A DNA stretch of 39,752 bases from an uncultured Clostridia bacterium (GTDB taxonomy: Bacteria; Bacillota; Clostridia; Lachnospirales; CAG-274): assembly GCA_947591605.1 (NCBI GenBank), contig CANQDF010000021.1, forward strand, positions 1 to 39,752, read 5' to 3'. The position numbers and the translations under genes are program-made. How positions within the stretch are numbered: the stretch's first letter is position 1; every line of letters starts with the position of its first letter. Shown here in pieces: positions 8,718 through 16,449 of the stretch. The notes under the pieces are model-generated. The model saw only the letters and a list, made by a program, of their open reading frames with translations, did not search any database and was not told where the DNA came from.

Positions 8718-10223
8718 ATTGGGGTTTTCCCTTGTATCAAAGACAGCGTTTACATAGACGATGGGCACACCGGGACGGATGCCAACCGCGAAAACTTCCA
8801 GCGGCTTTTGGCCGATGTGATGAGCGGGAAAATCAACTGCGTGATTGTGAAAGACCTTTCCCGGTTCGCCCGGAATTACAGTGACGCGGGGAGTCTGATT
8901 GATAACCTGTTTGTGCAGATGGGCGTCCGCTTTATCTCCCTTGCGGAGAATGTGGACAGCTACCTAAACCCCGACAGCGTTTCAAACATTATCGTTCCGA
9001 TAACTAACGTGATGAACGATAACTATTGCTACCAGACCTCAAAGAAAATCCGGCAGGTTTTCGATTACAAGCGGCGCAACGGCCAGTATATCGGCTCTTT
9101 CGCCCCCTACGGCTATATCAAAGACCCGGCAAACAAGCATCAACTTCTGGTCGATACCGAGGCCGCAGAAACCGTCAAGCGCGTGTATTCCATGCTCCTG
9201 CAAGGCTCGTCTAAAAGGGCCATCGCGCTGTACCTCAACGAACACGGCATACCCAGCCCCACGGCCTACCGCCGGAAAAAGGGTCTGCCCGTTTCCTCGG
9301 CTGTGGCGGATGACCCCATGTGGGGAGCCCGCATGATACATGAAATCCTCACCAACCCCATTTATACCGGGGATTTGGTACAGGGCCGCCGCCGGGTGAA
9401 AAGCTACAAGGTACACCAGATTGAGGCTGTGCCGGAGGAAGAATGGGTGCGCGTCCCCGATACCCACGAGGCGATTATCTCCCACGAAACCTTTGACAAG
9501 GTGCAGGCCCTGCTGGTACGCGATACCCGGACATCCCCCAAAGGGCGGGAAGTTCACCTGTTCAGCGGTTTTCTGAAATGTGCGGACTGCGGGAAATCCA
9601 TCACCCGCAGCCAGAGCGGGAAAAATATCTATTACGCCTGCTCCACTTACAAGAACCGCTCCCGGACGGCCTGCACCATGCACTCTATCAAACACAACCG
9701 TTTGGAGGCCGCCGTCCTGTTCGCTATCCAGTATCAAGTGAACACCGCCGTTTCCTACTCGGCGTTGATTGCCCGTATCAACTCGGCCCCGCTGAAAAAA
9801 AGTCAATCCCACCGCCTTAACGACCAGATAGCCGCAAAGGAAAAGGAATTGACCCGGATAACCCGCTACAAGCAGTCACTGTATCAAGATTGGAAAGACG
9901 GGGAAATCACCCAGCAGGAATACCGGGATATGAAAGCCGATTATGAACGGCAGGCCGCCGAGCTTGCGGATGTGCTGGCCCGGCTGAACGCGGAACGGGC
10001 GGAGCTCTTGAATGGCGTTGACAAGGAACACCCCGCACTGGTAGCATTTGCAAAGTATCAAAGCATCGAAACGCTCACCCGTGAAATCCTCACGGACTTG
10101 GTAGACCACATCAAGATTTACGAAAACGGCAATATCAGCGTTCATTTCAAGTTTGCGGACGAGTTCCGCCGGATTGCCGAGTACATTGAAATCAACACCA
10201 CTGACACCGCCGAGGCGGGCTGA
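8712..10223 (+). pseudogene. Large serine recombinase lacking its catalytic N-terminus
   Basis: About 490 residues match the large serine recombinases that move integrative elements in Clostridia. What remains starts in the middle of the resolvase domain at VYIDDGHTGTDANRENF, continues with VIVKDLSRFARNY, then the recombinase domain, then a zinc ribbon (CADCGKS, C290 and C293, then YACSTYKNRSRTAC). A long coiled coil (about 370-440) and a C-terminal tail rich in NISVHFKF-type residues close the protein. Intact relatives have about 60 more residues in front, including the YxRxS motif whose serine attacks DNA. Here that part is absent in all frames, and the open frame runs straight into the preceding terminator, so only a TTG could start it. 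I infer a deletion that removed the active site. The gene sits at the end of the island, where the integrase of such elements normally lies. Confidence 0.75.
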
Positions 10224-10243
10224 CCCCCGCCAAAAGCAAAAAC

Positions 10244-10483
10244 CCTTTTGACAGTGTGTTTTCCTAATAGGAGTTAATCATAGGCGGATACATCCTCCTC
10301 AACACCGCCGAAGTCCCATACGTCAATTTTAGCTTTTTCCGCCGCAAATGCAGGCTGCACACCCGACAGCACGGTGCCGGTAAGCATAACCGCCGACAAA
10401 AGCATGCCTATGCGGCGTTTTGATCTACCCTTCATAAAGATCCTCCTTTTTATTTACATATGAGCCTTGGGACTGTCAAAAGG
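10244..10483. repeat. 12-bp inverted repeat pair around the truncated secreted-protein gene
   Basis: The sequence ccttttgacagt at 10244-10255, just inside the island end, recurs in inverse orientation at 10472-10483, in the leader of the truncated gene. The two copies enclose the 54-codon remnant. It could be chance, a recombinase-binding arm, or the ends of a small inserted element. Confidence 0.5.
10274..10435 (-). pseudogene. Secreted-protein gene cut off after 53 codons by the island
   Basis: The start at 10435 has an ideal AAGGAGG site, and the first ~32 residues form a clear signal peptide: a basic start (MKGRSKRR), a hydrophobic core (MLLSAVMLTGTVLSG) and an AFA-AE cleavage site. The mature part begins KIDVWDFGGVEEDV and then hits a TAA after only about 21 residues. 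The codon use (ATA, GGC) is native, while everything beyond about 10273 has island composition. An intact promoter and leader lie upstream. I read this as the 5' end of a large extracellular protein gene, possibly a carbohydrate-active enzyme, whose remainder was displaced by the insertion. The alternative, a genuine 53-residue secreted peptide, is less likely. Confidence 0.72.
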
Positions 10484-10526
10484 TCTTGTTATGACGGGAG
10501 GCACAAAGTGCCCGTATTTCAAGACC
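10482..10526. other. Hairpin in the leader of the truncated gene
   Basis: ggtcttg (10482-10488) pairs with caagacc (10520-10526), and inside this ggcac/gtgcc closes an aaa loop. Read on the minus strand it folds in the long 5' leader of the truncated gene. Read on the plus strand it is followed by a T-rich run (10527-10538) and could stop transcription leaving the island. Confidence 0.5.
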
Positions 10527-10576
10527 GTTTTATTTTTTTGACATTCCGATCTGTATATTTATATTACTATACCATA

Positions 10577-10605
10577 ATTATATATTTCGGTCAAAGTGCT
10601 GTCAA
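10577..10605 (-). promoter_or_regulatory. Sigma-A promoter of the truncated secreted-protein gene
   Basis: On the minus strand TTGACA (10600-10605) and TATAAT (10577-10582) are separated by exactly 17 bp, a perfect consensus. Transcription would begin near 10570, leaving a leader of about 135 nt before the start codon at 10435. Confidence 0.8.
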
Positions 10606-10628
10606 TATGCAAATAGAAAGGCGTTTTG

Positions 10629-11561
10629 TCAAAGCCCTATGTAGTTAAGGTAAAAATCCTTTTGCTCATAGCTTTCCTCAAATTTGCGCTTTACGCCCGC
10701 AGGTGTGAACCTGTGAGCCTTTCCGTAGTATTTTGAAACAATGCTTATATATCTCTTGGGATACATAAGCAAAGCATAGAGTATTGCAAGCTCCTTATCG
10801 TCAAGTGGGTTTTCCGCCGTATATACATCCAGTATCTCGTCAAGGGTAAGATAATCCGAGGCAGAATAAGCAAACTTGCGCACATACCTTTTTATAAGCT
10901 GTGCGGCATCCTCGGCAAAATGACCGGGGCGTGACATCTCCCAATCGGTAAAAACTATACCCCTGCCGACAAAAATATTATCCTCCTTTACGGCGGCATG
11001 CACGGGCCCCGTCACGCCGAAGGACAGCCCCTCCAACACCGATACGGCATTGCAGGCAAGCTCGTGATAATCCTTGTAGTGTCTGAGGTATTCTATATCG
11101 GTATCCACCGTTTTTTTTGCGCAGCCAAGCTGTTTTTTTACGGATTTAAGACGGGCTGCACCCTTTTTGTAATCCGACAGCAGGTCGCACCGTTCGGCAG
11201 GCACACCCCTGAGTACCCTGTGTACCGAGCCTAGGGCGGAAAAAACACTGAGTATCTGTGCCGAATTTTCAAACTCGGGGTTAATGCCCCTGACCGACTC
11301 CGTCATTATATAGCTGCCCTCCTCGCCTTCCACGGCAAGGCTTTTATCGGGTGTGGGTATAAGCCTGTCACACACTCTCAGCCCTGCGTCAAAAAGGCTT
11401 TTGCGTATATTGTAAAGCTCCTCCAGTCTGCGGGGCGTAAGCAGGGCAGGTATAATACGATATTCGTCCCTGCCGCATTTTACGGTGTAGTAATACTTTG
11501 TTTTGTATACATATGAGGGTTTTATACCAAAACACTCCGCAATCCTCATCATATCTTCCAT
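10629..11561 (-). CDS. CotS-like kinase-fold protein lacking the catalytic Asp
   Basis: A 310-residue protein of the aminoglycoside/choline kinase fold, nearest in layout to the spore-coat CotS/YutH group. The N-lobe includes KCGRDEYRIIP and a hinge-like YIMTESVRG. The C-lobe should carry an HxDxxxxN catalytic loop, but here it reads HAAVKEDN (H188 to N195), with Ala190 where the catalytic Asp belongs. The metal-binding Asp is kept in TDWE (D206). It may therefore be a pseudokinase with a structural or coat-assembly role. The ATG at 11561 is chosen because an AGGTGAT site stands 4 bp before it. It is a single gene, divergent from asnB. Its link to sporulation is inferred from family membership only. 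Confidence 0.7.
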   Translation of the reverse strand: MEDMMRIAECFGIKPSYVYKTKYYYTVKCGRDEYRIIPALLTPRRLEELYNIRKSLFDAGLRVCDRLIPTPDKSLAVEGEEGSYIMTESVRGINPEFENSAQILSVFSALGSVHRVLRGVPAERCDLLSDYKKGAARLKSVKKQLGCAKKTVDTDIEYLRHYKDYHELACNAVSVLEGLSFGVTGPVHAAVKEDNIFVGRGIVFTDWEMSRPGHFAEDAAQLIKRYVRKFAYSASDYLTLDEILDVYTAENPLDDKELAILYALLMYPKRYISIVSKYYGKAHRFTPAGVKRKFEESYEQKDFYLNYIGL

Positions 11562-11928
11562 AAAAATCACCTGCAATCAATATGCCGCCCTTCCCCTCAC
11601 TCCGAGCCCCGCACAGCATTTTACAGCCTCATGCCGAGAGAATGGCAGCCGTTTATTTATGTACAGATAAAATATATGCTCTTTTGTCCTATGTTATGAT
11701 ACATAAGAGGGCACGCCGGCACGGCTGCAGCCCTGCCTATTTTGCATATATAGCCTGCCCTTGCCCCGTATGATATAATTTTGCGTCTGCGCCTGCCCGT
11801 ACCCGTTTACTTATCAAAACGGCTTTAATTTACAAAAAACGCAAATTGGTATTGAATATTTGTCCGTTTTGTGGTTAAATAAAATATAATGGTAAAGTTT
11901 TGATACTCTGTGATTGGAGGAGAATAAA
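11562..11928. other. Intergenic region between the CotS-like gene and asnB
   Basis: These 367 bp separate two divergent genes. On the plus strand there is an extended -10 (tgatataat, 11771-11779) and a second possible promoter, TTGTCC (11860-11865) with TATAAT (11885-11890) at a long 19-bp spacing. The latter is close enough to asnB to serve it. An imperfect inverted repeat lies near 11680-11710. I see no further gene here. Confidence 0.5.
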
Positions 11929-13758
11929 ATGTGCGGCTTTTGCGGCTTTACGGGTAATATACCCGGCAAAGAGGATATAATAAACGAAATGATGAATAAG
12001 ATAGTACACAGGGGCCCCGACAGTGCAGGTGTGCATTCCGACGAGGATATAACGCTTGGGTTCCGCAGGCTGAGCATCATTGACCTGAGCGACGGCTCTC
12101 AGCCTATGTACAATGAGGACGGCTCGCTTGTTATAGTTTTTAACGGCGAAATATATAACTATGCCTCTATAAGGGAAGAGCTTATTAAAAACGGACATAC
12201 CTTTAAGACCCATGCCGACACCGAGGTGCTTATACACCTCTACGAGGACAAGGGCGCCGAAATGCTAAACGATTTAAGAGGTATGTTTGCCTTTGTAATA
12301 TACGACCTTAAAAACAAAAAGCTTTTTGCCGCAAGGGATTTTTTCGGCATAAAGCCGTTTTATTACACACTTGTAAACGGCAGGCTTATATTCGGCTCGG
12401 AGATAAAAAGCTTTTTGCCCCACCCCGATTTCAAAAAGGAGGTAAACCCCGTTGCGCTTGAAAATTACCTCACCTTTCAGTACTCCGTACTGGAGGAAAC
12501 GTTCTTCAAGGGTGTGTACAAGCTTATGCCTGGGCACTTTCTCACCTTTGAAAACGGCAAGGTGAAAACACAGAGATATTTTCAGCCCGAGTTCAAGCCC
12601 GAGCAGGCGGGGCTTCAGGATACTATAAGCAAAATAGAAGCGGTAATGCAAAACTCGATAGAAGCCCACAAGGTCAGCGATGTTGAGGTAGGCTCCTTCC
12701 TTTCGAGCGGTGTGGACTCCAGCTATGTTGCAGCCACATTTAACGGCGACAAGACCTTTACCGTCGGCTTTGATTATGAAAAATACAACGAGATAGGCTA
12801 TGCGGAGGCTCTTTCCGAAAAGGTGGGCATAGACAACTACTCCAAAATAATTTCCACCGAGGAATACTGGGACAGCCTTAAAAAGGTGCAGTACCATATG
12901 GACGAGCCCCTTGCCGACCCGTCGGCTGTTGCGCTGTACTTTGTCAGCAGGCTTGCCTCAAAGCACGTAAAGGTTGCGCTTTCGGGCGAGGGTGCGGACG
13001 AGTTCTTCGGCGGCTACAATATATATAAGGAACCTATGGATCTTGCCATAATGCACGCCCTGCCTGGCTTTGTGCGCAAGGCTCTTGCAGGCTTTGTAAA
13101 GCTGCTGCCTTTTTCCTTCAAGGGCAAAAACTATCTTATAAGGGCGTCCATGAGCCTTGAGGAGCGCTTTATAGGCAACGCCAAAATGTTCTCCGAGCAG
13201 GAGAGGGAGTCCATACTTAAAAACCCTACAGGCAAATACAACCATATGGAGATAACCAAGCCCTACTATGATTTTACCAAGGGGCTTGACGATGTGACCC
13301 GTATGCAGTTTATAGACCTCAACCTGTGGATGGTAGGCGATATACTGCTTAAGGCTGACAAAATGAGTATGGCAAACTCGCTTGAGGTAAGGGTGCCGTT
13401 TCTGGACAAGGAGGTATTCAGGGTAGCCTCCAAAATACAAAGCGATTACAGGGTAAACCGACAGGCTACAAAATACGCCTTCCGTATGGCGTCAAAAACC
13501 TGCCTGCCCGAGGAGGTCGCCTCAAAAAGGAAGCTCGGCTTCCCAGTGCCTATAAGGGTATGGCTCAGGGAGGATAAATACTACGGCATAATAAAAGAGG
13601 CGTTTGAAAGCAGCGCCGCAAAGGAGTACTTCAACTCCGACAAAATAATTGCCTACCTCGATGACCATAAAGCGGGCAAATGCGACAACAGCCGCAAGAT
13701 ATGGACTATATATATGTTCCTTGTATGGCATAAGCAGTTTTTTGAGGATGCGGCATAA
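11929..13758 (+). CDS. asnB: Asparagine synthase, glutamine-hydrolysing
   Basis: This enzyme makes asparagine from aspartate, glutamine and ATP. The start is fixed at 11929 because the protein must begin Met-Cys: after Met removal the Cys of MCGFCGF is the glutaminase nucleophile. A GGAGG site precedes it. The 609-residue length is normal. The class II amidotransferase domain (about 1-190) shows RGPDSAG and NGEIYNY. The synthetase domain follows, with the ATP pyrophosphatase loop LSSGVDSS at 258-265 and SGEGADEFFGGY further on. It stands alone, with a terminator shared with the convergent pectate lyase gene. Some relatives act on cell-wall or peptide substrates instead, but the plain two-domain form favours asparagine synthesis. 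Confidence 0.93.
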   Translation: MCGFCGFTGNIPGKEDIINEMMNKIVHRGPDSAGVHSDEDITLGFRRLSIIDLSDGSQPMYNEDGSLVIVFNGEIYNYASIREELIKNGHTFKTHADTEVLIHLYEDKGAEMLNDLRGMFAFVIYDLKNKKLFAARDFFGIKPFYYTLVNGRLIFGSEIKSFLPHPDFKKEVNPVALENYLTFQYSVLEETFFKGVYKLMPGHFLTFENGKVKTQRYFQPEFKPEQAGLQDTISKIEAVMQNSIEAHKVSDVEVGSFLSSGVDSSYVAATFNGDKTFTVGFDYEKYNEIGYAEALSEKVGIDNYSKIISTEEYWDSLKKVQYHMDEPLADPSAVALYFVSRLASKHVKVALSGEGADEFFGGYNIYKEPMDLAIMHALPGFVRKALAGFVKLLPFSFKGKNYLIRASMSLEERFIGNAKMFSEQERESILKNPTGKYNHMEITKPYYDFTKGLDDVTRMQFIDLNLWMVGDILLKADKMSMANSLEVRVPFLDKEVFRVASKIQSDYRVNRQATKYAFRMASKTCLPEEVASKRKLGFPVPIRVWLREDKYYGIIKEAFESSAAKEYFNSDKIIAYLDDHKAGKCDNSRKIWTIYMFLVWHKQFFEDAA

Positions 13759-13842
13759 AAATATACATTTAAAATACGTATCACCAGAGCAAAAAACTGC
13801 CTCATATAAAAGCCTTTTACAAAAAATTTATATAAGCATACA

Positions 13843-13880
13843 AAAATACGGAGGTCGTTATAATTCGACCTCCGTATTTT
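13843..13880. terminator. Bidirectional terminator between asnB and the pectate lyase gene
   Basis: A perfect 15-bp stem (13843-13857 with 13866-13880) encloses the 8-nt loop ttataatt, with A-rich and T-rich ends in both directions. It serves the two convergent genes. Confidence 0.9.
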
Positions 13881-13930
13881 GTTATTGTACAAACCGTTTA
13901 CATTTTTTTAATGCTGTTTAAAAGCTTTTT

Positions 13931-16291
13931 TTATTTTATCTTTATGCCGGAAAATACAGCCGTATTAAGGTTGTCTATATCGTTATCCACCTTATTGCCG
14001 TCTGCTCCGACGCCCACATACAGCTCGTCGTTAAGCCTTATCTGCTTTGTACCTATCTTTACCCAGCTCACGCCGTTTGCGGAGGAATAGGCCGTAAACC
14101 TGTCGCCGCTTCTTGTCAGGCGCAGATAAGAGCCGGTATATTTAAGCCCCGTTTTCATCTGTACGTCCTTCAGCAGCTTAACACCGCTCTTTGCCGCATT
14201 ATCGAGCGAGTCCAGGTTTTCCGCAAGCTCGTCCATATTTCCTCCGTCGGTATCCCTGCCGAAGAAATAAGCGCCGAACGGATTTCTGTACAGCGTGGAG
14301 GACTTACCCGTTTCGGGATCGGTTTCCTTCCACTCGTAGGCCTTGGTATGGGATATGCCCACACCTATTGCCGCACTGCCCGGCTCAAGGCTGTTTCTTG
14401 CCATAATGCCGCTGAATGCGTGGTTGTCAACGGGCGTTATGCTGTCCACCTTGGTCACAAGATCAAAATCACCCGTAAGCTTTTGGTACACAAAGTGCAT
14501 TGTATCGTTTTTGCCCTTGAGCTTACCGCTGCCCTTTACCGTGAGCCTTCCGTCCGTGAGGGACGCACTGCCGCTTATCGGCGGCTTGCCTATATCCGTC
14601 TGCTGCCAATCGCCCATATCGGTAACGGCGTTGATATGTACCGTGTGAGGCATGGTGCATGTCTGCTCGCCCTTGTCGTTTGTCGCCTTTGCGGATATGT
14701 AATAGCTGCCGTCCTTAAGATTTGATACGGAATATGCAAACGGAGCCGAATTATCGCTGCCCACAAGGGTATCGCCTACATAAAAATCCACCTTTTTTAC
14801 GCTGCTGTCTGCATTTACGCTTATCCTTACGCTCTCGCCCGTCTTGTACTGCATGTTGTTTGCAGGCGCCGCAAGCGATACCTCGGGATTGGTGGGTTCA
14901 TATGCCATATCCGCCAACGAGTTTGCGTAAAGCTCTATATTGGCATAGCCGCTTGCCGATATTGCGGCGCTGTCCGTGGGATCCTTGGGGTCAAGACCGT
15001 TTTTAAGCTCCCACTCATCGGCAATACCGTCGCTGTCCTTGTCAAAGGAAGCGGGTCTTTTTACCGTTTCGGTATAAGGCAGACCGCCCATATCTGCATC
15101 GGTATTTGCAAAGTACCCCGTATTGTCCTTTACGGACTGTATTATGCGTGCATCCACAGCGTCACGCACGGGATAAACCGCTCCCGCTCTTGCAAGAACA
15201 AGCTTGTATGCCTCCTGCGGAGTATCGGTATGCAGGTTTTCGGGCTTGGTACCCTCCATCTCAAACTCTTTGTTTACCAAAGTCGTAAAAGGCTTTGCCT
15301 CGTTTGAGATATATATACCCTTGCTGTTGTCGTCGGTTATCTCGGCATTGCCCTCCAGCACATTGCCGTTTATGTAAAACCACGAGGGCTTGTCCTTTTC
15401 ACCGCAGTCAAATACCCTTGCCTTAACGCTGTCCCTTGTGCCGGGGCCGGGCTTCATATAGTTGAATACATAGTTGCTCTCGGCTCTGCCGCCGCCGTAG
15501 CCCGTATTGAAGCCCCAGTTGTATATAACGTTGTTCCTGAAATCAAAATGAGCTATATGCTCGTTGTCGTCTGCCTCCACGGTGCCGCCGCCAAAGCGTG
15601 GGTTGCGTGAGGTGTGGCTTGCATAGAGGTTATGATGATAGGTGGTGTTTACGCCGCCCGCAATTGCACCGTAGCCGTGCCTGCCCTTGGTATGACCCGA
15701 CATTGTAAGGCTTTCCGCTATCAGCGACCACTGCACCGTCATATTTTCCGCCCTGTAAAGGGACATTGTTTCGTCCGTTGACCATGAGCAGGAAATATGA
15801 TCCATTATTATATCCTTCATAGACCTGCCCCAGAGCGAATCCATGGAGTCGCCCTCCAGCACGTTTTCCGCACCGGGACGGAAACGCATATAGCGCATTA
15901 TCATATTTTCGGTATTGCTGATATTGGTTTCATAGCCGTACAGGGTTATACCGCCGCCGGGAGCCGTCTGACCAAGCACGGTAAGGTTTTTGCGCCTTAT
16001 AACGTGCAGGCTGTCCTTAAGATGTATAACGCCGCCCACATTGAACACCACTATCCTGTTGTCACCGCTCAGAGCGTCCCTGAGAGAGCCCTTTATAGGC
16101 TCCTCCTTGCCCGGTATGTAGTCCTCAAGAGTGGTTACCACATACACCTCGCCGCCTCTGCCGCCTGCGGTATACTTGCCGCCGCCCTCGGCGCCCGGGA
16201 ACGCCGCAAGCCTGCCCTCCGCCGCCCCAACGGCGGATACCCGGCCCACAGCCAGCACAGCTGCAAGCATTAAATAAATAAGCCTTTTCAT
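13931..16291 (-). CDS. Secreted modular pectate lyase, PL1 type
   Basis: A 786-residue exported enzyme that should cleave polygalacturonate by beta-elimination. Modules in order: a signal peptide (1 to about 24); a right-handed beta-helix pectate lyase domain (about 28-400), opening with AFPGAEGGGKYTAGGRGG and showing VLGQTAPGGG, MDHISCSWSTDE (164-174) and SRNPRF (228-233, with the Arg typical of the catalytic site); a calcium-loop segment DKDSDGIADEWE (417-428) like thrombospondin type 3 repeats; an Ig-like domain (about 474-560); and a C-terminal beta-sandwich of the DUF1349/LamG kind (about 565-786), possibly carbohydrate-binding. The start at 16291 has a GAGG site. It has its own promoter and faces asnB. 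No SLH or sortase signal is present, so it is probably released. Confidence 0.88.
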   Translation of the reverse strand: MKRLIYLMLAAVLAVGRVSAVGAAEGRLAAFPGAEGGGKYTAGGRGGEVYVVTTLEDYIPGKEEPIKGSLRDALSGDNRIVVFNVGGVIHLKDSLHVIRRKNLTVLGQTAPGGGITLYGYETNISNTENMIMRYMRFRPGAENVLEGDSMDSLWGRSMKDIIMDHISCSWSTDETMSLYRAENMTVQWSLIAESLTMSGHTKGRHGYGAIAGGVNTTYHHNLYASHTSRNPRFGGGTVEADDNEHIAHFDFRNNVIYNWGFNTGYGGGRAESNYVFNYMKPGPGTRDSVKARVFDCGEKDKPSWFYINGNVLEGNAEITDDNSKGIYISNEAKPFTTLVNKEFEMEGTKPENLHTDTPQEAYKLVLARAGAVYPVRDAVDARIIQSVKDNTGYFANTDADMGGLPYTETVKRPASFDKDSDGIADEWELKNGLDPKDPTDSAAISASGYANIELYANSLADMAYEPTNPEVSLAAPANNMQYKTGESVRISVNADSSVKKVDFYVGDTLVGSDNSAPFAYSVSNLKDGSYYISAKATNDKGEQTCTMPHTVHINAVTDMGDWQQTDIGKPPISGSASLTDGRLTVKGSGKLKGKNDTMHFVYQKLTGDFDLVTKVDSITPVDNHAFSGIMARNSLEPGSAAIGVGISHTKAYEWKETDPETGKSSTLYRNPFGAYFFGRDTDGGNMDELAENLDSLDNAAKSGVKLLKDVQMKTGLKYTGSYLRLTRSGDRFTAYSSANGVSWVKIGTKQIRLNDELYVGVGADGNKVDNDIDNLNTAVFSGIKIK

Positions 16292-16341
16292 AATTTACCT
16301 CCTCTTAAAAAATTTTAATATACCGACATATCTTTACATTA

Positions 16342-16370
16342 ATTATAAAAATATCCTTAAAAAAATTCAA
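16342..16370 (-). promoter_or_regulatory. Promoter of the pectate lyase gene
   Basis: On the minus strand TTGAAT (16365-16370) and TATAAT (16342-16347) are 17 bp apart. The start codon follows about 45 bp after the likely transcription start. Confidence 0.8.
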
Positions 16371-16380
16371 TACTTATTTA

Positions 16381-16437
16381 AAAAAATAAAGGGCTGCCGC
16401 AAAATAACACAAAATTTATTTTACATCAGCCCTTTTT
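16381..16437 (-). terminator. Terminator of ileS
   Basis: Reading the minus strand, AAAGGGCTG (16428-16436) pairs with CAGCCCTTT (16388-16396), and a T-rich run follows at 16381-16387. It starts just after the ileS stop codon and ends before the pectate lyase promoter could be read through. Confidence 0.8.
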
Positions 16438-16449
16438 TATTATTTTATA

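Noticed and set aside
10477..10526. Possible riboswitch in the leader of the truncated gene
   Set aside because: The hairpin does not show the conserved core of cyclic di-GMP, cobalamin or other riboswitches that I know, so it is listed only as a hairpin.
11582..11773. Short plus-strand frame of 63 codons in the gap before asnB
   Set aside because: No ribosome site, odd composition and no family resemblance; the region reads as intergenic.
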